A program made the position numbers and the translations under genes. Positions 12,004 through 21,353 of a stretch of 64,000 nt of DNA are shown here, in pieces (within the stretch, counting starts at the first letter, position 1; every line of letters begins with the position of its first letter). The DNA lies in assembly GCA_017979445.1 (NCBI GenBank), contig CM030719.1:26341996-26405995 (forward strand), read 5' to 3'. The notes below the pieces were generated by a model. The model was not told where the DNA came from. It searched no databases and was given only the letters and a program-made list of their open reading frames with translations. The stretch comes from Akebia trifoliata. Taxonomy: Eukaryota; Streptophyta; Magnoliopsida; Ranunculales; Lardizabalaceae.

Positions 12004-13053
12004 ATGGGCAAACCAGTGAAGACGATTGAAGAGCTCCCACTAGAAGTGATCCAAGAAATTCTATCTGGACTACCCATCAACTCTCTACTGGAAAGCAGGT
12101 GCGTATGCAAAACCTGGAACAATTTAGTAAAAGATCCTCGTTTTGCTAAGATGCACTTCGCTCAATCTTGTAGAAATCAAAAGATTGGTTTCATGATTCA
12201 AAACTACTTGACATACGATTTGTATGTTGTACCAGACTTTGAGACTTGTGATGCAGCCATTCCATTATGTAATTTACCATTTAAATCCTTGTACCCCGAA
12301 TTCAACTTAATTGGTTCTTCGAATGTATATCTTTGTTTAACAGATCAATCTTTAAAGTATGGAAAAAATTTGAGAATTTTTATATGTAATCCCGTAACCG
12401 AAGAGTACATGAAGCTACCTGACCATGGCACCTTAGGTACTCTTGAACGTCATAGTATATTTGGTTTTGGTTTTAATCCCAAAAAGAAATTGTACAAGGT
12501 TGTAATAATGGCATTTCTTAGAAATGGTGCAACGTTAGAGATTGGGGTGCATACCCTTGGCACTGATTCTTGGAGAAGTATTGCATCTCTCCCAAAGATT
12601 TGTTGTCAAGATTTTGCTGTTTTAGTTAATAGAAATTTACATTGGTTGTGTATTAATAGCTCACTTGAAATTGAATCTATGATTGTTGTTAATGTGGGAG
12701 ATGAAAAGGTCCAATTTATTCAGATTCCTCCATCTATTGTTGGACTGAAAGCCTATCAAATTCATTTGGGATTGTTGGGACGATGTCTTTATGTGGTCGT
12801 TAATAGTTTTATCGGAAATGCCAAGATATGGGTAATGAAGAATTACAGCATGGGAGAATCTTGGATTCAAGAGCTCGTTATTGAAAGGCCTATTATGAAT
12901 TATTTAGTAGTGGGACAGGCGAATCGGATCTTGAGCATGCAAGAGGATGGAAAAATTCTATTGGAGTGTGCTGGTGTGAAATTGTTCTCATATGATCCTC
13001 AAAGAAAAATCCTTAAGGATCTCAGAATTCGTGGACTTCCAGAATATTTCTAA
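12004..13053 (+). CDS. F-box protein with FBA domain, slightly shortened
   Basis: Intact single-exon frame of 349 residues. The F-box is ELPLEVIQEILSGLPINSLL followed by CVCKTWNNLVKDPRF. The FBA region shows LICLTDQS-like and ICNPVTEEYMKLP stretches, FGFGFNPKKKLYKVVIMAF, IGVHTLGTDSWRSI, VLVNRNLHWLCINSS, AKIWVMKNYSMGESW and KLFSYDPQRKILKDLRIRG. A TAA at 13051 ends it after GLPEYF. The family continues with AFPHVATLVSFKDAF, and this is still readable in frame to a TGA at 13111, so about 20 C-terminal residues are lost. In the conserved MGSCNG motif it has IGSSNVY. An out-of-frame upstream ATG at 11985 overlaps the start. Expected role: SCF substrate receptor. It may be functional or on its way to a pseudogene. 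Confidence 0.8.
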   Translation: MGKPVKTIEELPLEVIQEILSGLPINSLLESRCVCKTWNNLVKDPRFAKMHFAQSCRNQKIGFMIQNYLTYDLYVVPDFETCDAAIPLCNLPFKSLYPEFNLIGSSNVYLCLTDQSLKYGKNLRIFICNPVTEEYMKLPDHGTLGTLERHSIFGFGFNPKKKLYKVVIMAFLRNGATLEIGVHTLGTDSWRSIASLPKICCQDFAVLVNRNLHWLCINSSLEIESMIVVNVGDEKVQFIQIPPSIVGLKAYQIHLGLLGRCLYVVVNSFIGNAKIWVMKNYSMGESWIQELVIERPIMNYLVVGQANRILSMQEDGKILLECAGVKLFSYDPQRKILKDLRIRGLPEYF

Positions 13054-13113
13054 GCATTTCCTCACGTGGCTACCCTTGTTTCATTCAAGGATGCTTTTGT
13101 ATCGGAGAGCTGA
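13054..13113 (+). pseudogene. Readable C-terminal tail beyond the stop of the 12 kb F-box gene
   Basis: After TAA at 13051-13053 the same frame reads AFPHVATLVSFKDAFVSES and stops at 13111-13113. This matches the C terminus of the pseudogenes at 7312 and 15848, so the TAA is a recent nonsense change and not the ancestral end. Confidence 0.8.
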
Positions 13114-13280
13114 TCGTGAGAAGATGAAAATGGAAAGAAAAAGAAAGGGAGAAAGATTCAATAAGGTAAACAATGAACTATCTTGTTCAAATATGGTTAA
13201 TATATCCTACTGCAAAAATAAAGTCATTATTCCATTTTATAAATGTTTTAAATACATTGTATGTTTTTTACTTTTCTTCA

Positions 13281-13480
13281 ATGATTCTATTTAGCTTTGC
13301 GATAAACTGGCTTGAAAAAATTCACTTGTTGACGTGGCATGTGCACAGAACCATATATCTTTTTCTTCGGGATACACAAGGAAAAAGATCTATGGCTTCC
13401 TTAATCACATCCACATCAGCGAGTGAATTTTGAGTGGCTTTTTTTGAGTCAATTTATCATTAGTATTCTATTTATACCTC
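13281..13480. repeat. Foldback hairpin, copy D
   Basis: About 200-bp palindromic element in the 3' flank of the 12 kb F-box gene. The arms run outward from a short loop: TATATCTTTTTCTTCGG and CAAGGAAAAAGATCTATGG form the apical stem, GACGTGGCATGTG pairs with CACATCCACATCAGC, and outer AT-rich parts pair as well. Its inverted-duplication counterpart is at 15420-15630. Confidence 0.65.
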
Positions 13481-13794
13481 AAGAATCTTAAAAATGGTTA
13501 GTTGCATGCATAAGTATAACTATTAGCCATGTTGTGAATCCTTATTATGGATCACCAAGTCCTCAAATTTGTTGGAGCTTTCTTTTGTTTTTGGAATTAG
13601 AGGATATGAAATGAGGAAGCCTTCTCTGTCCTGTAGATTATTTGTGGGTTGGGGCTAGAAGAATTAGTGGCTCCATGTTTGAGCCTCCTTGTTCAATTGC
13701 TTCAAGAAAATAAGGAAACCTTCTCACTACATCAGTGTTTGATTGATTAAGAGAGGTCCAATGACATCAGTTGGCTGACCAAATCATTCATTCA

Positions 13795-14120
13795 ACACAA
13801 AATCCATGTATTTGAATTGTACATCAACACAAATTAAAAACCTAATAATTATCCATATTCCTCCCAAAATATTTCCTTTCCCACACGCTGACATTTGAAG
13901 GACTTGCACTTGGTATTTATTTTTTGGGAAGCACTCTCAAAATCACTATTCATTTTGTGGGATATTCAATGAATTTTTATATACCTCAACATTAAATATT
14001 AATAGCTTCGTCATACGACATTTTTCATCACTTCCCTAAAAACTGCATTTTCTTCACTTTAGGTTGAAAATCTGCCTTTCTGTGGAGGTTGGAATATATC
14101 CCAACATTAAATGTTAATAC
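13795..14120 (+). repeat. Dispersed repeat, copy 1
   Basis: Shares long near-identical stretches with 34919-35240, for example ACACAAAATCCATGTATTTG, CTCCCAAAATATTTCCTTTC and AAAATCTGCCTTTCTGTGG, with a weaker third copy at 38440-38720. Non-coding. It travels with F-box flank sequence. Its class is not identified. Confidence 0.75.
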
Positions 14121-14582
14121 CTTTGTTATAAGACTAGTGCAAAGAATCCCCAAATTGGGTTATAGTGGTGGACCTAGAATGGGTTGAAAGGGATTAGGAC
14201 TTTGGAACATGGGCTTAAAATAAATCCAGATTTCATATGAACCATTGGTTATTAATGTTGTCCTAAGAACTGGATTTTTGCCTTCAACTTGTGGGTTTAA
14301 CTCCTTTTTCAAACCCAACCTGTTTGAAGAACTCAACTCTGTTATGTTCAGTTGCATATTGTTATCGACCATGCCATTGAATGAGGTGTGCTTGGAATAT
14401 TTTGCCTTCTAAAGTTTCTGTGTCTCCCATGTCTGTGTCGTTCCACTCCTCTGAATTTTAGATAGGTTATAAAACAGCCTTGCAAACGCCAACGAGATTT
14501 GCTTTGTCGATTCAACTAAGTCATGGTGATGTATATTTAAAATTTCAAAAACTTCAAATTAACTAATCTTAACCTTCCAAAC

Positions 14583-14725
14583 TTTTTTTTGTCCTTTTTT
14601 GGGACGCAAGCAAGGTTAGTGGTTAGTTGAGGTGAAGGCAGGTTCAATGGGTTTTGAACCCGAGCCCTATAAACACTCCACAAACCTTACCATTTACCAA
14701 CTTAACTAATTTGGCACCTTTCAAG
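14583..14725 (-). mobile_element. tRNA-derived SINE with target-site duplication
   Basis: On the minus strand it starts CTTGAAAGGTGCC and has a pol III A-box-like element (TTAAGTTGGTAAATGG) and about 40 bases later a B-box (GGGCTCGGGTTCAAAACCC). It ends in an A run (seen as T8 at 14583). A perfect 10-bp direct repeat CCTTCCAAAC flanks it at 14573-14582 and 14726-14735. Together these mark a short retroposed SINE of about 140 bp. A second copy is at 33466-33606. Confidence 0.8.
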
Positions 14726-14951
14726 CCTTCCAAACATTTGCTGCTTCTAGTGATGCATGGGTGTTTTTTTCAACTTAAGACATCATCATCCCATAAAAAC
14801 CTTATCCTCAAAATATGAGCTTTCTTATCCCTTCTTTCAATTATATCTAAGAGAAGGAAATAAAAAATCAGGATTCATGTTATCATGTAGTTTTCATGGA
14901 GGTTGTTGACCTGATGTAATCCATACATTTTTCATTTAGAACAATGCTGAA

Positions 14952-15075
14952 GTGACCTCACATTGCACACCCTGACATGAAAGTGTAGGGGAACCATAGA
15001 TGCTTTTCCTTGAGATACATTTGAAAAAACATCAATGGTTCATATCCACTTTCACGTCAAGATGTGCAATACGAC
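14952..15075. repeat. Foldback hairpin, copy B
   Basis: Same family and orientation as copy A: GTGACCTCACATTGCAC, GAAAGTGTAGGGGAACCATA and GATGCTTTTCC on the left, then CATCAATGGTTC, CCACTTTCACGTC and AAGATGTGCAATACGA on the right. The stem is shorter and more decayed than copy A. Confidence 0.65.
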
Positions 15076-15419
15076 TCTTTCATTTATAGTGTATTCTAGT
15101 GTTAAAGAAATACTTCGGAGCTAAGAAGTTAAAACTTAGAAGTAATAAGGACCACTCCAAATACGCTTTAAAACTTAGAAATTAATGGTTAATCTTCAAC
15201 TGATGTCGTTGGACCTCTCTTAATCAAACACTGGTGAAGTGAGAAGGTTTCCTCATTTTCATAAAGAAATTGAACGAGGAAGCTCAAACATGAAGCCACT
15301 GATTCTTCTAGCCCCAACCCACATATAATCTACAGGATCGAGAAGGCTTCCTCATTTCATGTCCTTTAATTCCAAAACCAATCATGGCCAATAGTTATGC
15401 ATGCAACTAACCATTTTTA

Positions 15420-15630
15420 AGATTCTTGAGGTATAAATAGAATACTAATGATAAATTGACTCGAAAAAAGCCACTCAAAATTCACTTGATGATGTAGATG
15501 TGTATACCGAACCATATATCTTTTTCCCTGTGTATCCCGAAGAAAAAGATCTAAGGTTTTGCAAACATGCCACGTCAACGAGTGAATTTCAATTGGCTTT
15601 TTTCGAGCCAGTTTATCACAAATCTAAATA
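15420..15630. repeat. Foldback hairpin, copy E
   Basis: Counterpart of copy D in the inverted arm. Apical stem ATATCTTTTTCCCTGTGTAT and CCCGAAGAAAAAGATCTA, with AATTCACTTGATGATGTAG facing CACGTCAACGAGTGAATTT. Confidence 0.6.
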
Positions 15631-15847
15631 GAATCATGAAAGTCAAGTAAAAAAGTAAAAATGTATTTAAAATTTTTGTAAAATGGAATAATGACTTTAT
15701 TTTTGTAGTAAATGATTTTTTATCACAAGGATATAATAACTATATTGAGACAAGATAGTTCATTGTTTACGTTACTGAATCTTTCTCCCTTTCTTTTTTT
15801 TTGGATAAGTTCTTTCTCCCCTTCTTTTTCTGTCCATTTTCATTTTC

Positions 15848-16777
15848 TCATTACCAGCTCTTTGATATAAAAGCATCCTTGAATGAAACAAGGGTTGCCA
15901 CGTGAGGAAATGCTTCACAAAATTCTGGAAGCCCACGAATTCTAAGATCCTTAAGAGTTTTTCTTTGAGGATCATATGAGAACAATCTCACACCAACACA
16001 CTCCAATAGAATTTTTCCATCATTTTGCATGCTCAAGTTCCGAATCATTCCTCCCATTATTGAATTATTCATAATAGGACTTTCAATAACGAACTCTTCA
16101 GTCCAAGATTCTCCCATGCCGTAATTCTTCATTACCCATATCTTGGCACTTTGGAAAGAACTATCAATCACAGAAAGACATCCTCCCAACAATCCCAATT
16201 GAATCCCAATGACTCTGTCCAACAATAGAAGGAGGAGTCTGAATAAATTGAACATTTTCATCTCCCACACTAAAAGCAATGATAGATTCAATTTCAAGTG
16301 AACTATTAATACACAACCACTGTAAATTTTCATTAACTAAAATAGTTAAATCATGACAAGTAATCTTTGGGAGAGATGAGATAATTCTCCAAGAATCAGT
16401 GCCAATGGTATGCGCCTCAATCTCTAACGTTTCACAATTTCCAACAAATGTCATTCTTACCACCTTATACAATCTTCTTTTGGGATCGAAACCAAACCCA
16501 AATATACTACTCTTAAGTTTCAAAGTACCATTGTCAGCATTGTCATGTACTCTCCGGTTACGGGATTACATATTAAAATTCTAAAATTTCTTCGATACTT
16601 AAAAAATTGATCTGTTAAACAAAGATATCCATTGCAAGAACCAATTAAGTTGAATTCGGGGAGCAACAAAGATTTAAATGGTAAATTACATAATGGAATG
16701 GCTGCATCACAAGTCTCAGAATCTGGTATTACATATATATCGGAATATAATGGATGGTTGAGATTGAACTAAACAAC
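15848..16777 (-). pseudogene. F-box/FBA pseudogene, 5'-truncated
   Basis: Reading from 16777 downward, the FBA part is legible: YVIPDSETCDAAIPLCNLPF, NLIGSCNGYLCLTDQ, FRILICNPVTGEYM, then a frameshift near 16540. The next frame has IFGFGFDPKRRLYKVVRMTF, TIGTDSWRIISSLPK and LQWLCINSSLEIES. A second frameshift near 16200 leads to LGLLGGCLSVIDSS, AKIWVMKNYGMGESWTEEF, RLFSYDPQRKTLKDLRIRG and AFPHVATLVSFKDAF with a stop at 15851. The F-box and the first roughly 75 residues are absent, so it cannot join an SCF complex. It is the inverted sister of the 12 kb gene and resembles the F-box scrap at 17878 most closely. Confidence 0.85.
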
Positions 16778-17177
16778 ATCTGCGTTTAAGTTATGAATTT
16801 ATGAGATTTTTACATCGCCGTCCCTCATTTTAATAGTAATTAGTGCCACTTCCCTGGCATAATTACAACCCCGATTGCACATGAGAACAGAGAGTTCTCA
16901 TTCTCGTTATCTCTAACAATCGTTCGGCTGAAACCCTCGAACCTAACTCTCTCCTCTCTCACTGGAGCCGTCTCGTTGAAACCTCTCTCTCTCTCGCTCT
17001 GTTGAAACCCTCGAACCTCACTCTCATTCTCTCTCGCTCGGGCCCTCTCGCTAAAACCCTTGAACACGAACGACTGCTTTATACTCACTCTCTCTCTCGC
17101 TCTGCTGAAACCCATGTTCTTCATCTGGTAGTTGTCTTTGTTCATCTTTTCGGACACTGATTTAGAAATCACTGAGT
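16778..17177 (+). other. Pyrimidine-rich repeat tract, UTR-like
   Basis: Three or more imperfect copies of CGCTCTGTTGAAACCCTCGA-type sequence joined by CTCTCTCTCG runs lie between 16910 and 17120. On the minus strand this keeps a 110-codon frame open, but its product is low complexity and repeats with the DNA, so I do not call it a gene. The tract resembles a plant 5' UTR or promoter-proximal region and lies just upstream of the gene-fragment cluster. Confidence 0.4.
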
Positions 17178-17345
17178 ATGTTACGGAGTTTTAAAAATGA
17201 TGATTCTTGTGTTGTGGATTTAGAATCTTCTTTAGCTACTCCTTTGAGGATGAAGAGACTGACGATGATTGATATTCCGATAACTCCGTTGAGTTTTGAA
17301 GCAGCTGCAATGACGCCGGTGGTGGCGGGGTTGGAGGTGGAGTGA
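17178..17345 (+). CDS. Short ORF, 55 codons, possible first exon
   Basis: ATG at 17178, TGA at 17343. The product contains DDSCVVDLESSLATPLRM and RLTMIDIPITPLSFEAAA, which is not low complexity. GC content is higher than in the flanks. A CT-rich tract lies just upstream and a T-rich intron-like stretch downstream, so it may be the 5' exon of a captured or chimeric gene. I do not recognise the family. Confidence 0.3.
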   Translation: MLRSFKNDDSCVVDLESSLATPLRMKRLTMIDIPITPLSFEAAAMTPVVAGLEVE

Positions 17346-17689
17346 GAAAACTTTTTTGTTTATTGTAAAAAAGGAAGACAGGAGACGATGGAGGATTGGT
17401 ATTCGGCGGTCGTGGATCTTCAAGGAGATCCTAAACAGGTTTGTTCAACCTTCAAATTAATTAAGTTGTCTACGTTTTATTTCCTTTTTTTCTTTATGTT
17501 TGGTTGAATGATGGTGAGTTTTCTAAGTAATGAAAATACTTGAGATTGTCTGTAACTAGTTAGAAATTATGAAAATGTTGGGGAATTAATATTGGTTTGG
17601 TTGTTTGCTCTATAAAAAAACAGAGAGGGAATATTTTCATAATTTAAAAAAAAAAAAAAAAAAATTGTAAGGAATTGTGATCTGAAAGC
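17346..17689 (+). other. Intron-like AT-rich DNA between fragments
   Basis: T-rich sequence with GGTTTGTTCAACC near 17440 and an A run of about 20 at 17647. No coding potential is seen. Confidence 0.35.
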
Positions 17690-17865
17690 CCTTTATTTGT
17701 GTTGGAACATAGAGAAGGCCTTGATGTACCACAGTGAGAAGCTCGCCATTACTTACGGGTTTATTAGTGCACCACCAGGAACCACCTTGAGAATCATCTA
17801 TAATCTATGGATTTGCAGAGATTGTCACAATGCAGTCAAGATTGTATCGAAGATTGTAGAGAGAA
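17690..17865 (+). pseudogene. PPR protein DYW-domain fragment
   Basis: The reading frame contains [39 protein letters not shown] and [11 protein letters not shown]. This is the hallmark of the C-terminal DYW domain of plant PPR editing factors, with the zinc-ligand motifs HSE and CxxCH both kept. Only about 50 residues are present. No PPR motifs precede it and the terminal DYW tripeptide is lost in a GA repeat (17862-17882). Full-length DYW proteins exceed 500 residues and act in mitochondria or chloroplasts in C-to-U editing, so this is a fragment of an unlinked host gene. Confidence 0.85.
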
Positions 17866-17877
17866 AGAGAGAGAGAG

Positions 17878-18057
17878 AGAGATGAAAAGGTCCAATTTAT
17901 TAGAAATTTACATTGGTTGTGTATTAATAGTTCACTTGAAATTGAATCTATAATTGCTGTTAGTGTGGGAGATGAAAATGTCCAATTTATTCAACTCCTC
18001 CTTCTATTGTTGGACAAAAAGTCATTGGGATTCAATTGGGATTGTTGGGAGGATGTC
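17878..18057 (+). pseudogene. F-box FBA-domain fragment, internally rearranged
   Basis: After the GA repeat comes DEKVQFI, then immediately RNLHWLCINSSLEIESIIAV, SVGDENVQFIQ and, after a frameshift, a LGLLGGC-like stretch. In the intact gene at 12004 DEKVQFI lies after the RNLHWLC segment, so the order here needs a local duplication or template switch. The sequence CATTGGGATTCAATTGGG is shared with the pseudogene at 15848, its nearest visible relative. Confidence 0.8.
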
Positions 18058-18209
18058 ACCAATTGGATTTCGGACTCGAGCGCATTACATTGTCATTGAA
18101 GGAAATAATGGTAAACATTATCCGAATCCTCTTTCTCCTTATGTTTTGGTCCTTTTATAAACTATGATAGTTGTTAAAGATTATACTTGTTCCTCTTTTT
18201 TATTTTCAT

Positions 18210-18300
18210 GGCAGTCAGCTCTGTTGATTGAGGCCTTGGAGTCTGTGGTTGGCAACCGTAATTCTTTGGATGGAGTTTCAAGTTCAACAGATGTAGAGGT
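18210..18300 (+). pseudogene. Unidentified exon-like piece
   Basis: A T-rich tract and ATTTTCATGGCAG acceptor are followed by an open stretch reading SALLIEALESVVGNRNSLDG and VSSSTDVE, ending at a GAG/GT junction. Protein-like, not recognised. Flanked by intron-like DNA like the identified fragments. Confidence 0.35.
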
Positions 18301-18771
18301 TCAAAATTCCACATTAATATGACCTTGTTTTTATATCCTTTTTTTCCTTGTATTTGATGTTTTTAATGAGTTCCTTTTTCTTTTGTCGTCTTCCCCCCCC
18401 CCCCTCCTTTTTCTTCACTATCGAAAATGCGGGGAAGGCAATCAGCTTGAAACTATGTGGTTTAATGTTCCATCTTAACTTCCCTTACATGACTGATAAC
18501 TTTTCTTGATGTGCATTGTTATTTCAAGAGTGTGGTTTCTTCATTTCAATTTTCTATATAGAAAAAAAAAAATAGTCTGATTATTGATGGGATTTTCATC
18601 ATCACAATGGCCTTTGTTATTCATGAAGCTATGGACATCTGCCCTTTATTGTCATTCATGAACTACAATGAATTGTCTCAAATCTGATTCATGGTTTGAG
18701 TTATTTCTAAAGGAGTACAACTACTTTATTTGTTTGTAAACATGTTACGCCTTTGTGTTGAAAAAGTCTAG

Positions 18772-18880
18772 ATTTTTCGGTCTAATGTCCAATGGAACCC
18801 TGTCCATGGCTCTGTTACTGCACAGTTCAATTACATTAATCTTTCCAACCGAAATATGGATGTTAAAGGACAACCTCAGG
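18772..18880 (+). pseudogene. Unidentified exon-like piece
   Basis: Open stretch reading FRSNVQWNPVHGSVTAQFNY and INLSNRNMDVKGQPQ, with an AG just before it and a CAG/GTAC donor-like junction at its end. The composition is that of a globular protein exon. Family not recognised. Confidence 0.35.
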
Positions 18881-19184
18881 TACTCGAAAAAAATTAGAGA
18901 GTACTCTACCTGATTTCTTTATTGAAGGTGTCAAGTTGGTGAGACAGGAGATGTAGATTAGTACCTTGATTAGGGAATAAACAATTAATATAAATCCCAT
19001 CAATAACTTTAGTTTATTATGAATAAGGACACTAAACAACCAACAATCTATCTTGAAATCTGATAGTAAATTAATAATCTAATGCACAATTATATGAGAT
19101 CTAATGTGAACATGCTTCGATCAAAATCCAAACAGATTATATAAGAAATATCTCAACAACATTAAGTTCTATGTTTTACCAAAA

Positions 19185-19326
19185 ATGCTCATTGTGTTGA
19201 TGGATGAACATCAAAGTTCCAGTGTATTTGAATATGCTTCACCAACTGGCATTTCTGGCCCTGTGGAATATATTGATAATGATCGAATAGGTGTTGGTTG
19301 GAGTAGGAAATTTACTTTTGCAAAGG
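19185..19326 (+). pseudogene. Unidentified exon-like piece
   Basis: Open stretch with DEHQSSSVFEYASPTGISGP, VEYIDNDRIGVGWSRKF and TFAK ending at AAG/GTACTT, a plausible 5' splice site. Not recognised. It fits the pattern of plus-strand exon scraps in this region. Confidence 0.35.
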
Positions 19327-20252
19327 TACTTTCTTATAATCCAGCATATAAAACAGTAGTATTTTGGTTTTACCTTGAGTTCCATTCTGCTTTGTTACAC
19401 ATAACTATACTAGGTGCATCAAATCATGGTCATTTCAGAATATTACATTTTCAAAGGGATATTAGAATGTGTCAATATGATTAATATTTGCAACGGTTGG
19501 GAACTGGTGGGATTCAAACCAAGATTGATCATTTGGGTTCGATTGGCCATCCTCTGCTGTTCTAGTAATAAACACAGTATTTCAGTTTTGAGAACATCTA
19601 TTTTTAAGTGTGGGCATCTATTTGTAATATAACTTTGCAGGCTATAGTACCTAGCAACAGAAAGCTAATCAATCAAAAACACATGGGTGGCATTAGAACC
19701 TAGTGTATATCAGGTACAATAGCTTATATGTGCTTTGTTACCTATGAATGAAGCGGGAATATCTATATAGTCTTGCAGAATCCTGACAAAAATGATGTCC
19801 ATTCATGTGAACTTGTTCAATTTCCTATTTTATTCTTTGCTTTTCATTTTTATATGGTTTTATTACTGAAACTACTACAATTTACTAATCTTATGTGTAT
19901 GTTTTCACGATTAATTGGTATAGATATAAAGTGCTTCTCTTCCAGAGATGAGGTGCATTTTTATTGCAAGAGTTGTTTGATTAAGTAGACAAGAGTCTCT
20001 TAAGTCGTAGGGGAAAATTCCCATGTCAGACATCTTGAGAAAGCTGTAGGGGAAAATGCTTAATAAATTTATCTTTTCTGTTTTATTTTTATTGTTTATG
20101 CATTGTTGCTTTAGTTTTTACATACAACTCTCTAGTACACTCATTCTAAATATTGATCACATAGTAAGTGTTATACTTGGGCCTTCAATTTTTTTGGGCT
20201 GGTTTATTCAGGTTTTGTGATAACCACCCATGTTTTGCTCTCGATAATGCAG
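19327..20252 (+). other. Intron-like DNA between gene fragments
   Basis: T-rich sequence with few coding signals. A short open stretch near 19920-19985 (CFSSRDEVHFYCKSCLIK) could be another exon scrap but is too short to support. Confidence 0.3.
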
Positions 20253-20446
20253 CTATTAAGAGCTAGACCAAAGCAGCTCGGTTTAGGTATGTCTATCCTC
20301 TTTTCTTTTCTTTTTTTCTGTTTAACATAAACAATTAGGGGCTAATATGCGATCCCAAATTTATTTTAGGCACCGCTTAGTCTCATGGGCTGAAGCATGC
20401 ATTCGGAAATTTTATTGTTATCATGGATGCTGATCTATCCCACCAT
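20253..20446 (+). pseudogene. DPM1-like: Dolichol-phosphate mannosyltransferase (DPM1) fragment, two exons
   Basis: Exon a, 20253-20286, reads LLRARPKQLGLG. It is followed by a GTATGT donor, an 83-bp intron ending TTTTAG, and exon b, 20370-20446, reading GTA(stop)SHGLKHAFGNFIVI then MDADLSHH before GTAAGT. The order and the DAD metal/sugar-nucleotide motif with HGLKHA are diagnostic of DPM1, the ER enzyme that makes dolichol-phosphate-mannose. One TAC-to-TAG change interrupts it. The exon phase across the intron is preserved, so it was copied from genomic DNA, not from mRNA. Confidence 0.85.
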
Positions 20447-20944
20447 GTAAGTGTATTTGATAGGATTTAGGATCATTACATGGTTTTGTTCTGGTAGCAT
20501 ACCATGAACTGTACAGTAGTAGATATAGCCTATGATACCTTGATGCTGGTACACGTGTCACCATCCATAACTAAATATTGATCTCACATATTTATATGAT
20601 GTATGTTGTCATCCTATCCTATGCTGATGTAATAGAAACAGTGGTGTGTGTGTGCGTGTGTTGCTAATCTGATTATTCACCCTTAACATCAATCTTGGTT
20701 AAGATTAAGGGTGCAAGTGAGAGAACAGATTTACTTCATTTTTGTCAATATTGTAGTATCAAATATTCCTCCTAGACGGGTTGATCTGTGATGAATTGGC
20801 AGCTTGCCACTGTGCTAGTAAGAATAAGTTAAAAAAAAAATGCAGATGGAGATGTACGCACCTTATCACAACTTACTAAGAGTTTAATGATATTTCTCCA
20901 GGATTCTTCAAGACTTATTGATGAAACTTTTATTCTCATGGCAG

Positions 20945-21034
20945 ATGGAGATAAGTCGGTACTTGATACAGCATGCACGCATAATAGCAGGGAAGTCTCA
21001 GCTTTTTATAAATTCTTATGCGAAAGCACTTGAG
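20945..21034 (+). pseudogene. Unidentified 90-nt exon-like piece
   Basis: A TTCTCATGGCAG acceptor is followed by 90 nt open in one frame (RYLIQHARIIAGKSQLF), ending GAG/GTAGGA. The DnaJ fragment begins within 5 bases of this donor, so two captured pieces are nearly abutted. Not recognised. Confidence 0.35.
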
Positions 21035-21038
21035 GTAG

Positions 21039-21353
21039 GATTCAAGGCAATCGACGACGAGGGAATGCTGATGTATCAGAGGCCCTTCATGAAGGGGAAG
21101 CTCTACATCCACTTCACAATTGAATTCCCTGAATCACTGACAATGGAGCAGTGCAAGATGCTGGAAATAGTGCTACAACCAAGGACATCAATGCAGTTGA
21201 CAGACATGGAGTTGGATGAGTGCGAGGAGATGACTCTCCACGATGTGAACATTGAGGAGGAGATGAGGAGGAAACAAGTGCAAGCTCAGGCTCAGGATGT
21301 CTATGACGAGGATGAGAAGGGCCATGGTGGTTCCTAAAGGGTGCTGTGTGCTC
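21039..21353 (+). pseudogene. Type-I DnaJ (Hsp40) C-terminal exon fragment
   Basis: The frame reads FKAIDDEGMLMYQRPFMKGK, LYIHFTIEFPESLTMEQC, PRTSMQLTDMELDECEEMTL and HDVNIEEEMRRKQ, then a Gln- and acid-rich tail. After a TAA the same frame continues to CAQQ and TAG. This is the C-terminal part of plant DnaJ A-type proteins (ANJ1/AtJ2/AtJ3), whose end CAQQ is a farnesylation motif. The J domain, G/F region and zinc fingers are absent. The GC content is clearly higher than in the surroundings. It would not act as an Hsp70 co-chaperone. Confidence 0.9.

Larger units (their letters stand above)
15190..16777 (-). repeat. Inverted-duplication arm of the 12.2-13.8 kb F-box segment
   Basis: This arm is the reverse complement of about 12200-13790, including the 3' half of the F-box gene, foldback D and the flank with CCAATGACATCAGTTGGC (here as CTGATGTCGTTGGACCTCTC). 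The two arms of about 1.55 kb are separated by about 1.4 kb. They are diverged by substitutions and small indels but align across their whole length by eye. Confidence 0.8.

Noticed and set aside
16840..17172. 110-codon minus-strand open frame rich in Arg and Glu
   Set aside because: Low-complexity translation of the CT-rich repeat tract, with no family resemblance.
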